A DNA stretch of 64,000 nucleotides from Adenophora triphylla var. japonica (taxonomy: Eukaryota; Streptophyta; Magnoliopsida; Asterales; Campanulaceae): contig JAFEMH010005373.1 of the NCBI GenBank assembly GCA_022495995.1, positions 1 to 64,000 on the forward strand. Reading direction: 5' to 3'. The notes below the pieces were generated by a model. That model ran no database searches, had not been told where the DNA came from, and was given only the letters and a program-made list of their open reading frames with translations. How positions within the stretch are numbered: position 1 is the first letter of the stretch; every line of letters starts with the position of its first letter. The position numbers and the translations under genes were made by a program. Of the stretch, positions 55,435 to 64,000 are shown one piece after another.

Positions 55435-57333
55435 AACATTGTCCCTGTCACTTTCTTCGAAGGAGATGACATTTGGGATGTGAACTGCGACATCTTTGAG
55501 AATCTCTCAGGCTTCTCATTCTTAGCTTGCTTGGCAAATCTCTTGGCTGCAGAATAAGAAGTACCACAAATATCAGAACCACCACTAATAACATTAACTA
55601 ACTTCGTTATCGGTGGAGGAGATGGCGGTCTGGTTGCAACGGGCTCTTTCTTCTCCGTCTTGGTCTTGCGGTTCCCAAGGAGCTCTTTAAGATGTCCCTT
55701 AGACAATAGGTAACTAATCTCTTTCCTCAAGGCGATGCAATCTTCGGTAAGATGTCCAAAATCCTCGTGATAGGCACACCACTTGGATTTATCCCTCCAG
55801 CCGGACGGTTTGTCAGTCTTTCGAGGCCACCTTGCTTTATCTCCAAGATTACTCATTGCATACAGGATACCTGAAACATCAACAGAAAAACAATAATCAA
55901 AAATTTTATGAGATTCAAAATCGTCATCATCTCCATCATCTTCCACATAATTGACTTTGTTATGGTCATTTCTGTGGTAGGGTCTGGATCTGCTCTGTCT
56001 TTGGTGAGACGACTCTATCATCTTGTCAGGATGGTCATATGATGAAGCCTTGTCACGATGCTTGGACTGCTGCACCTTGTCCTCCTCCAGCCTGATAAAT
56101 CTTAAAGCTTGGTTTCGGATATCCTCCATCTTCTTGCACGGGTTCATCACCAAATCTTCATAGTAAAGGGAATCCTTCTTCAAGCCCATTGTGAAAGCTT
56201 CCGCATCTGTCGCCATGTCCAGGTTGGGGATCTCCAGAACTTCTTTATTAAACCTATTAACATAGTCCTTTATGGCTTCGGCGGGCTGCTGGTGATACGG
56301 TAAAGATCACTGGTGAGCTTCTCAAATTGCCGACTGCAAGAGAATTGATTATTGAACAGGTTGACAAGTTGAGCAAATGAGCCAATGGAACCAGGAGGTT
56401 GATGGATCAGCCACTTCAATGCTGGTCCTACCAACGTCGAACTGAACCCTCGACACAAACAAGCCTCACGAAATTGGAGCGGAATGCGAACGATCTCCAT
56501 CTTTTCTTGGTAGTGGGCGACATGCTCCTCAGGATCAAAACTTCCATCATACAACTTCATAGCAGGAACGCTAAATCCTTTCGAGATGTCAACATGCGTA
56601 ATTGGTGGAGTAAAGCGAGACTGATTGTAACACGTTGGGGAGACCTGCTAGATAGGCGGGGTGACACCTGGCACATTCATGATCATATCTCTCAACTCCT
56701 GAAGTTGATTTGCAATGTATGTACCTGCAAAAGGGTTAGTAGCACGAGCAGTATTATCCAAGGCAGAACTAGTATTGAAATTAACAAAAGGATTAGCATT
56801 ATCTGCAGAGGACGTCAGAATGGTGCTATTAGTGAAGATAGGTCCTTCTGGAAAAGTCATCCTATAGGCACTGGTGGCTAAGGGTGTCGACATCGCCACA
56901 GAAGTCATTATGGGGGGAGAAGATGTCAGGATTGGTGATGATGACATCCTTACAGATGATGCCATTGGAAGGAATTCATTGAAAGTTTGAGAGTTGTCCT
57001 CAATGTTGAAATCAAGGACCCTAGGACGGTAAGGAGAGACAGCATCCATTTTTTGGAGAGCAACTCTTGTTCTTTTTGCACCTTTATCAAGCTTTCGGCT
57101 ATTAAGGAGGTGCTATTCTGTTGGCGATTCAACTGGTTCATCATCTGAACAAGCATGCTTTTGATCTCAAGATCAGGAGATGGTGACATCTGCTTCTTGC
57201 CAGAATTCATAGGCGGAGGAGGAGGCAATGTTTCTTGGCCTCCGATTATTGGCCTGCTACTGGTTTGGGGATTCGCACTGCTAGGGATAGGAATGGTTTT
57301 GCTGACGGCGGAAGTCATAGGTTGGGTAGACAT
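55365..57333 (-). pseudogene. gag of the Tat element (frameshifted)
   Basis: Particle structural protein. N-terminal part 57333-56950 (Pro/Ser-rich, then a helical LEIKSMLVQMMNQLNRQQ). Middle part 56560-56270 with LVGPALKWLIHQPPGSIGSF and LFNNQFSCSRQFEKLTSDLY, the classic Tat capsid segment. Then 56216-55365 with TMGLKKDSLYYEDLVMNPCK and the zinc-knuckle-like CAYHEDFGHLTEDC. Frame changes near 57050, 56270 and 55440. Start chosen at ATG 57333, about 42 bases downstream of the primer site. Confidence 0.85.
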
Positions 57334-57374
57334 GGTAAAAATGTGAGGATTTTAAACCAATTAAAAAACTAATG

Positions 57375-57392
57375 GCCCCTCGGTGGGCGCCA
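57375..57392 (-). promoter_or_regulatory. Primer-binding site of the Tat element
   Basis: TGGCGCCCACCGAGGGGC on minus, three bases from the LTR end CCAAAACA. It differs from the site of the nested element, so the two use different primers. Confidence 0.75.
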
Positions 57393-57395
57393 AAC

Positions 57396-57962
57396 TGTTT
57401 TGGTAAAAAAAATCAACAATGAAGGAATTCAAAATAAAGTTGAGGAAAGTGTCATGGAATATAATCGGTGTGACAATGGAATTAAGATTGCTCGATCATG
57501 TAACGAGGAAAACCCTTGAGATAACTATCTCGCCGGCACAAAACCTCGGGAGGTGATTATGAGCACCTACCTTCCCAAATAATAGTATTAATCTTTTTGA
57601 GTTACAAAATATGAAGCTATGGCGGATTCTGATGTGTTTGTGGTGTGTGTGAGTAATGCGTGTGTGTGTTCCAGCCATAAGCTTTTAAATAGAAAAAATA
57701 ACTGAAGATAACTTAAACCCTAACAAACTTCCCTAGAATTTTGGCCATGTTATCTCTATCTTGACTTGGTCTTCTCAACCGTTGAAATGGGTCCATGAAA
57801 TATGTTTTCCCATGTTCTTTTATACCTGTAATTAAATATATAACATAAATAATTAAATAATGAATTAATTATCTAAGTAAATTTTACCTTGTTCTCGGGT
57901 GTGAAGATGACGACATGCTGGCAACTATTCAAGATGTAGCAATCTTGAATTTACCCACAACA
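57396..57962 (-). repeat. 5' LTR of the Tat element (567 bp)
   Basis: On minus it starts TGTTGTGGGTAAATTC and ends TTACCAAAACA next to the primer site. No second copy is present in the window. Confidence 0.75.
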
Positions 57963-57963
57963 G

Positions 57964-59760
57964 TCCCCAAAAATCCCTATTCCTCCACCATCTCCAGTTA
58001 TTCAACCATCGATTGAACCTCCTTTTGTGGCCCCTATTCCACTTTTAGAAACTCCATTGACCAAAAAGAGGAAGTTGCCTACCTCTTAACCAAAGGGCCA
58101 CTTTGTCAACCCTGCACCCCCAAGAAATCTGCGTTGATCCCACAGGGTCAGAAAACTGTGAGAGGCTGACAAGGCCAAAAATCTTAAGAAACCTGGAGGA
58201 AAACCTTCCTCAGCCATTGTCTGTGATGATGAAGAAGAAGAAGAGGAAGAACAACCCCTAACCAGAACTAGAAAATAACCTGCTCCACCAACTGTTGTCC
58301 CAGCTGCTCTTGCTCCTCCTGTTGCTACTCCTCCAGCTGATAAAGATGAGGAATCCCTTGCCAACATTCTCATGGAGTTAAAAGGAAAGAAGAAAATGGC
58401 TGAAGCTGATTTGGAGCCAATTGTTGAAGAATCTGAAGAGTCTGATGGGAGCTATGAAAGCGATGACACTGCATCTGATGAGAATTATAAGCTGGGTCGT
58501 GATGAGTTAGAACAAGAAAAGGATGATCAATCCCTTGATGCCCCCTCTGATGATGAACCTGAAGCTGATATTGAAAAGGTGCCCTCACCTTCAAAGGATA
58601 TGCCTGCAGATGTGCACACATCCAAACGCACATCCACCAGGCAGAAAGCACAAAAGGGTATTTCTAAAACCCTTTCTATCTCTCCTATTTTTAAACCTAT
58701 TTCATCCAAGTTTTTATCTACTGATGCCTCTGATAGGCATGCTCAAATTGTGAATAAAGCTTTCATTGTTGAAATGAAAAGAGATAGGAAGACTTTCTCT
58801 AAATTGGGCTTAGACAAATTCTTTGAAGAGATAGGCTTATTTTTGACTGTTGATCACCCACTTCCCTTCCTTCCCAAACAAGTTTATGAGTTTTATGCCA
58901 ATTTGACCAAAGGGTTAGACAGACCTTCATCCCCTATGTTTTGCTCAGTCTATGTGAGAGGCAAGTTTATCAATTTTTCTCCTTCTGTGATAAATGATCT
59001 CCTATGTTTAGAGAGTGGGCTAGATCATGTTTGTGATGTATCTGAGGAAGAATTGGTCTCTACCATTACCCATGGGAAAGTAGCATCTTGGCCCATCAAG
59101 CCAAAGAACTTAGGTAGTGGTTCACTCACTTCTTTATACTGCTTTCTACATTCCATTCTCACTGCCAACCTCTGCCCTTCTAACAATAAAACCTCTGTCA
59201 CTAGGGTTCAAGCTGATTTTCTATATAGGTTGGGTGCTAAGAAGAACATAAATTTTGGTGAGTTTATCTTTAGGAAAATTTGTGGGTATGGTGAATCTCC
59301 CTCCAAGAAATGGTCCTTGCCTTACCCTTCATTCATCTCTCAAATCCTAATAGCTCAAGGTGTGAAGGCTGAAAAAGGTGAAGTTAGGGTTGATAAATTT
59401 GATTTGTTTAAAGAATCTAAAACCTTATTGGATGGAAAGCAAAGGTTTGTTGATCTTCCAGTGGGTATTGTGCCTGAAATTGCTGTGCCAGATGTGGGCA
59501 CATCCAGTCCCACATCTGTGTCTCAATTTGATGCCCAAATGCAAGACCTGGATGCAGAAATTGCAGCTGCTGAAGCCCTTACCACTGCACTGAATGATCA
59601 AATGTAAGCTTCCAAATTCCATGCCAACAACCACAAAGCTCTCAAGGACAGACTTCTAAGGTGGCATGCATCTCTTTCTGTTCAAAAAGGGGGAGAAGGA
59701 ACTGGTGGTGCTGATGCTGTCCCTGCTACTGGTGCTGACTTTTCATCATGGAAACAGTAG
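57964..59760 (+). pseudogene. Envelope-like ORF of a Sirevirus-type element, 5' truncated, five in-frame stops
   Basis: One frame is open from the junction to the final TAG at 59758-59760. Stops at 58087 (TAA), 58135 (TGA), 58159 (TGA), 58276 (TAA) and 59605 (TAA) all fit a first-base C-to-T change in Gln or Arg codons. The longest uninterrupted part is 58372-59607. It reads a Pro-rich start, an acidic Glu/Asp-rich stretch, then a conserved-looking domain with VYVRGKFINFSPSVINDLL, a SWPIKPKNLGSGSL segment and KWSLPYPSFISQILIAQGV, and a C-terminal helical segment (MQDLDAEIAAAEALTTAL). This is the 'putative plant transposon protein' type of domain found in envelope-like ORFs of plant retrotransposons. 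No clear membrane anchor is seen. Role unknown. Confidence 0.7.
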
Positions 59761-60064
59761 GAACTTTGAATTAAAGGGAGAAGATTTGAATCTTAATTTT
59801 TGTTTCAATCTGTGGTGGTTCTTAAAACAATTTTAATTTCTGTTTTAATATTTGTTAGTTTTAAACAAATGGTCTGTAACACTTAAAACAGGTTGCTAAA
59901 TGGTTGTTTTTGTTCTAACTTGGTTCATGCAGTTGTGTGTGGATGTGTTGACACATTTGCACACACATCCATTCAGGGGGAGTTTTCGAAATTGAAAATG
60001 TTGATCTTAGTGATCAAATCATAAATCTTTGATTTTGACCAGAAAGTCCAAAATAGAGGGAGAT
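59761..60064 (+). other. 3' noncoding region and purine tract of the Sirevirus-type fragment
   Basis: T-rich; ends CAAAATAGAGGGAGAT, the polypurine tract, directly before the LTR. Confidence 0.55.
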
Positions 60065-60840
60065 TGAAAGCGTGAGTTTTTGGAAACAAGAGTTGTTTCC
60101 TTATTTTCGAATTGCATCAAAATTGGTAAGTTGATTTTGGAACTTTCATGAATGATTTATTGTGTCCTACTTTGACAAGGACTTTGTTAATATAGTAAAT
60201 ATTTTTTATTTATGTACATAGTTGTTAAATTAGCACTAACCTACTAACAATCTTTTTTCATGAGAGTGTGCTTTATGTTTTCTTGTAGGAATTGAAAAAC
60301 TCACATAAGGAAAGCATTTGATTCGTGAAGATCTTCTTCATGGTGTCTATAAATACAAGGGATCGGCACAAGAGAAGACACAGTTTTTAAGAGAGAAAAA
60401 TACATTTGTACTTCACGTTTTCACATTGTTATTTTAGGTTGTGAGTGATGGTTGTGACTTACATCCGAACTCACATCTAGGTTTTAATCAAGTTCTTTGT
60501 TTTACTTCTGATTGGAATAGAGTCTACTTGGGAAAGAGAGTCTGTTCTTGTCATAGAAGGTGATTAGAACTTGTTTAGTATTTTCGTCTTTTAGTTTTCA
60601 CTAATTCGTAATTTTGTAAGCAACAAAAGTTTTAATAGTGAAAAGTTTTTGGGCATAAGCCTAGTTTGCTGGTTTCAAAATCAGTGAACGTATATAATTT
60701 TTATTTTATTATTTTATTTCGCTGCATTATTTGTGAATGTGCGGACAATTGTGAGACACATCTGTACTCACATTCGTGAACTGTTGAGTTGTTTGAAGCT
60801 TTCTAGCTACACAAAATTTTTACACATTCCATCACAGGCC
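60065..60840 (+). repeat. LTR of the Sirevirus-type fragment, right border uncertain
   Basis: It starts TGAAAGCGTGAG after the purine tract. It holds a TATA box and the TTATTTCGCTGCATTA segment typical of U5 in this lineage. The end lies somewhere near 60780-60840. Only one copy is present. Confidence 0.5.
60348..60355 (+). promoter_or_regulatory. TATA box of the Sirevirus-type LTR
   Basis: TATAAATA in GTCTATAAATACAAGG, about 285 bp into the LTR. Confidence 0.6.
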
Positions 60841-61366
60841 TCTAATAATCAATTGATCATTAGCTTCCTAGGTGGTAGTAAAATTAAGACACATAAAATC
60901 ATAACCATGCAATGCAAATTCTATGACCATACAAATGCTATCTGCCCCTACACAGATTTAGCTATATAGATTGGATTATTTGTTAGCCATATATAGATAC
61001 AGTATGTGTATATATACATCATATGTATGTATGTATGTATGTAAGGAGTAAAAATTTGTCGTTATAAGGAAGAAGGTAGATGATGGAAGCTAAGGAAATA
61101 AGACCTTTACGTGATATTATGAAATTTGTGCAGTTAGCAGAGAGAGACCAGAAGACTTGTTTGGAATCTTGTCTGTTGAATCCTTAATTTCAATCGCTCT
61201 TAGCTACTGTCTTTGTTGTAGCCTCTGTCCAGTCCTTTATGTCGATACGTCCATTGCCCCCACCCCACCCTCCACCCGACCCCCACCACCCTACTCTTCT
61301 GCTCTCCTATTATTGTGAAATCATACCTATTTATTTACACATTGATATTTGCATACACTAATATTA
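60841..61366. other. Unassigned DNA with a microsatellite and a C-rich tract
   Basis: No gene supported. ATGT repeats at about 61023-61042. A C-rich tract at 61255-61295 has G-runs on minus. Confidence 0.4.
61255..61295 (-). other. Candidate G-quadruplex sequence on minus strand
   Basis: On + the tract reads CCCCCACCCCACCCTCC, ACCCGACCCCCACCACCC. On minus this gives at least six G-runs of three or more separated by one- to three-base loops. Confidence 0.55.
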
Positions 61367-61368
61367 TA

Positions 61369-61667
61369 CTCCCTCCGTTCCAGGAAATTCATCACTTTTT
61401 ACCCAAAATGGCATCCCGTTTGAAGCGTCACCTTTTCTAAAATGGAAATGGTTTATTAATATTCTATTACACCCACTCACTATTTCCTCCACTCAATCTC
61501 TCTCCTAAAACACTATTACACTCACAACACTTTTTAAATTTACTAATTCCTTCACTAATTCTCTCTCCTCTTTTCAAATTACACTCACAACATTTTTTCT
61601 TTCCACTTTTTTCCTTAATTTGCGTGCCGAACCTAAAATGGTGACGAATTTCTTGAGATGGAGGGAG
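61369..61667. mobile_element. Stowaway-type MITE (299 bp)
   Basis: Ends CTCCCTCCGTTCCAGGAAAT and, on the other strand, CTCCCTCCATCTCAAGAAAT, continuing similar for several more bases. TA target duplications at 61367-61368 and 61668-61669. No coding capacity. Confidence 0.9.
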
Positions 61668-61669
61668 TA

Positions 61670-62783
61670 TATATAGCGTTAGTAACGAGGTTGCAATATT
61701 TGTTCTTAATCATTGTTTCAAAATAAATATTAAGAAAATAAATTTCTTTTAATCAAGAATAAATTTTTTAAAAAATCACAATCATTTTAAAATTATCATA
61801 TTAGAATTGGTGAAGATCAACGTCAATCTTTTTTTTTTTTTTGACAACTATAAAATGCACCACCCAAGCCCGATTTTTCATGGGTCGTTTAATTTTTGTC
61901 ATTCATATCAATACGAGGCAATATGATCGGTAGAGCAGTCAATTCAAAAAAATTGGATGAGATGCAATGAAACTATGAAATTCAGCAATTTCACGGAATT
62001 GGACGTCCCGAATTCTTCGCGATACAGATAATCTCGTTCCGTCCCATCCCACCTCGAGACGCGGGACAATGCGAAACAAGAAAACGTTAATATTATAAAC
62101 TAAAATCTAACTGAGATAATGCCAAAATATTAAACTGAAAAAATAAGATTAACATTTTGCAATACAACAAGAAAAAAAATTATTAAATTCATAAAATAGC
62201 TTAATTAACACAAAAATATATGGATAGTTGAAAAAAAAAATTAAGAACCATGTGCTAAAATAACTTTGAGGTTAAAAAATTAAAAATTATAAAAATGCGA
62301 TACGTCCCGTCCCGCGTCTCAAATGGGGATGTACCAAATAGATCCGCTTTTATACGCGATTATAATATACCATCCCAACACATTTCATTTGTATGATGAG
62401 ACGAAACGACACAACGTAACAATCCAAAATTAATTGACGGCTAACCGAGGCACACGTGATCTCAACTCCTAAAACCCTTTTAGTAAACCTGCAGTTGCAA
62501 CTATTTCACCCTCATGTATAGATGTAATGCTCCATCTGTCTTTGGATAAGATTTCACTTCATTTTTTCTTTCTTGATTGTTTTTGACATTTAATATGTAC
62601 AAGTTTTTCTTTTAGATTTTTCATTATAAATCTTACTTTCTTAAATAAAAAACGTTTATTAGTATTATATTTATTCTATCCCAGTTGTCATACTCAAACT
62701 GTTTATTGTGGTTCCCATTAGAAATTATATCTCTCTTTTCATAATTATAACCACTTTTATGTTCCGAAAATTTTAATTATATT
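61670..62783. other. Unassigned AT-rich DNA with an inverted repeat
   Basis: GAGACGCGGGAC (about 62055) faces GTCCCGCGTCTC (about 62309) inside a longer imperfect inverted repeat of roughly 25 bp, with CATCCCACCTC opposite GAGGTGGGATG-like sequence. It may be a decayed foldback element, but no borders were found. No gene. Confidence 0.35.
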
Positions 62784-62855
62784 CTCCCTTTGGCCAAATT
62801 AACTGTTGTTTTCTAGATTTTCACTGATAAAAAAAAAATTAACTATTATTATGAC

Positions 62856-63768
62856 GAGTAGGTCTAGGGAGAAACGCTCCATAAGTTATGGAGAAACGGG
62901 TTTCTGGATATCCAGAAGCTTTGGGATTGATATCCAGAAGCTTTGGGACGGATATCCAGAAAAAAGATTTAAGACCAAATCCAAGGCCAAGACCAAATTT
63001 CTGATCTGGATATCACTTTCACAAGGTTTTGGATATCCAGAACATTGAATATGGATATCCAGAAGCCTTAAAACTTATATCCAGAAGCCAATTCAAAATT
63101 TCTGGATATCACTTACATAAGGTTCTGGATATCCTTTCAAAGAATTCTGGATATCCAGAAGCTTTATAATTGATATTCAAAAACCTTAAAACTTATATCC
63201 AGAAACATTTAATAAATTTCTGGATATACTTTCAAAAGGTTCTGGATATCCTATTAAAAGGTTCTGGATATCCAGAACCTAATCAAGCCCAGAGCACTCA
63301 AGAATCTTCTTCCACAGTTTATTTCTTTTTACCACCAAATCACAAATTCACAATAACCCACCAGTCAGATTTGATCAAACAAGCATATCCGAATGATTAT
63401 TGCCACCAATACACGAATTCAAACCCACCGACCAATAAATTCACTGTCAAAATCACGAATTAGCAAACTAATCACAATCACCCAAATCCAAATACTGTGT
63501 GAAGTGAATAAAGTTGAAACCCAGCTGGGAATCAAGTTGGATAATGGTGATTTGGGAATCAATGGAGATAGAAGGATTCTGGGTATTGGACAATAATGGA
63601 GGAAAGCATATGGCCGAATGTATTAAGAGCCGACGGGGCCGTTGCTACGATAACAATCCCGTTTCTCCGTTAATTCCCAAAATCTGCGTGTGTTGTGCGT
63701 GTGTTGGGAGAAAAAAAACCCGTTTCTCCGTAAATGATGGAGAAACGCGTTTCTCCCTAGATTTTGGC
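62856..63768. mobile_element. Non-autonomous Mutator-like element (913 bp) with palindromic GGATATCC repeats
   Basis: The 9-bp direct repeat TATTATGAC (62847-62855 and 63769-63777) is the target-site size of Mutator-like elements. Terminal inverted repeats share TCTAGGGAGAAACGC and, further in, GGAGAAACGGGTTT. The left 400 bp hold about a dozen palindromic CTGGATATCCAGAAGC-like units (62895-63280). The right half (63290-63640) has unique sequence with chance open frames. No transposase was found. Confidence 0.75.
62893..63282. repeat. Dispersed palindrome array CTGGATATCCAGAA
   Basis: Copies of TGGATATCCAGAA or its half (TTTCTGGATATC, GATATCCAGAAGC) occur at irregular 20-40 bp spacing, alternating orientation because the core is palindromic. 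Confidence 0.8.
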
Positions 63769-64000
63769 TATTATGACTTAGGAATAAAGTTTCAATTTGC
63801 CCATATTAATTATTTCTCACTTCTATAATACTACACTCAATAAAATAATTAATACATTGTTACAAGTTTAAATGCAAGAGTAAAAAAGGAAGTTCAAGGC
63901 TATTAACCCAAAATTTATAGTAATTATTTTGAAACAAAAAAAAATTGCTCAAACAGTTATTTTGAATGGAGGGAGTATAATTTCTTTTTAATTTTCTTGC

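Larger units (their letters stand above)
37553..57962 (-). mobile_element. Tat-lineage Ty3/gypsy element with dual RNase H and antisense ORF, 3' LTR missing
   Basis: On minus: 5' LTR (57962-57396), primer site (57392-57375), gag, protease, RT, RNase H, a second archaeal-type RNase H, integrase (to 38974), noncoding DNA, then an ORF on the opposite strand (37560-37963). A second RNase H and an antisense ORF are both described traits of the Tat lineage. The element is split in its first RNase H by the nested element at 41073-53776. No 3' LTR was found to the left, so the 3' end is truncated near the TRIM-like fragment. Confidence 0.85.
57963..60840 (+). mobile_element. 3' part of a Sirevirus-type copia element with envelope-like ORF
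   Basis: An open frame starts directly at the border of the Tat LTR, followed by noncoding DNA, a purine tract (60053-60064) and an LTR with TATA box. The position and character of the ORF match the envelope-like gene of Sirevirus-type elements. gag and pol are not in the window. The right border is approximate. Confidence 0.6.
62784..63975. mobile_element. Stowaway-like MITE interrupted by a Mutator-like element
   Basis: Left end CTCCCTTTGGCCAAATTAAC and right end on the other strand CTCCCTCCATTCAAAATAAC, both followed by TGTT. TA borders the right end at 63976-63977. After removal of 62856-63768 and one 9-bp copy the element is about 270 bp, a usual MITE size. Confidence 0.65.

Noticed and set aside
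61080..61190. A 36-codon + frame (ATGATGGAAGC to TAA) as a possible last exon of a host gene
   Set aside because: Too short, with no recognised similarity and no supporting splice acceptor context.
62521..62780. CTCCATCTGTCTTTGGATAAG as the left end of another Stowaway MITE
   Set aside because: No matching inverted partner was found within the expected distance.

Overview
The window is plant nuclear DNA, most likely from an angiosperm with a large repeat-rich genome. It carries Tat-lineage Ty3/gypsy elements (tRNA-Arg-like primer sites, a second RNase H, an antisense ORF), Sirevirus-type Ty1/copia elements with a gene after pol, Stowaway MITEs, a hAT and a Mutator-like element. I could not support any host gene, rRNA or tRNA. 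Nearly all of the window is nested transposons in several layers.

Layout. 1-15467: a decayed Tat/Ogre-type gypsy element on +, from the last bases of its 5' LTR to its complete 3' LTR (14055-15467), with gag, protease and integrase relics and several tandem repeats. It interrupts another gypsy-like element whose 3' part and LTR occupy 15468-19034. 19803-36670: an old copia relic on +. Its 3' LTR is split by an 839-bp hAT element (21316-22154, 8-bp TSD) and by a second copia element (22219-36602, 5-bp TSD GTTTC). That copia in turn holds a minus-strand Sirevirus (about 25640-35519) with one LTR, pol, and a very long second ORF (29133-25642). 36736-37111: a Stowaway MITE. 37327-37550: a TRIM-like fragment. 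37553-57962: a minus-strand Tat element with gag, PR, RT, RH, second RH, INT and an antisense ORF. Its RNase H is split by a young 12.7-kb element that has gag but no pol (41073-53776, TSD CCATC). 57963-about 60840: the 3' part of another Sirevirus-type element on +, with an envelope-like ORF and an LTR. 61369-61667 and 62784-63975: Stowaway-type MITEs; the second is interrupted by a 913-bp Mutator-like element (9-bp TSD).

How it works together. There is no pathway here; the logic is one of insertion order and decay. Nonsense codons in the Tat pol and in both Sirevirus-type second ORFs nearly all fit single C-to-T or G-to-A transitions (CAA, CAG, CGA or TGG becoming a stop), as expected for methylated, silenced elements. 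The reading frames otherwise stay open over kilobases. The most unusual object is the second ORF of the minus-strand Sirevirus. It has its own TATA box, pyrimidine-rich leader and a plausible 151-nt leader intron ending directly at the ATG. Its product has two ubiquitin-interacting-motif-like segments. A CGGTTA-type motif saturates the element and clusters 0.3-0.6 kb upstream of both the LTR TATA and the internal TATA.
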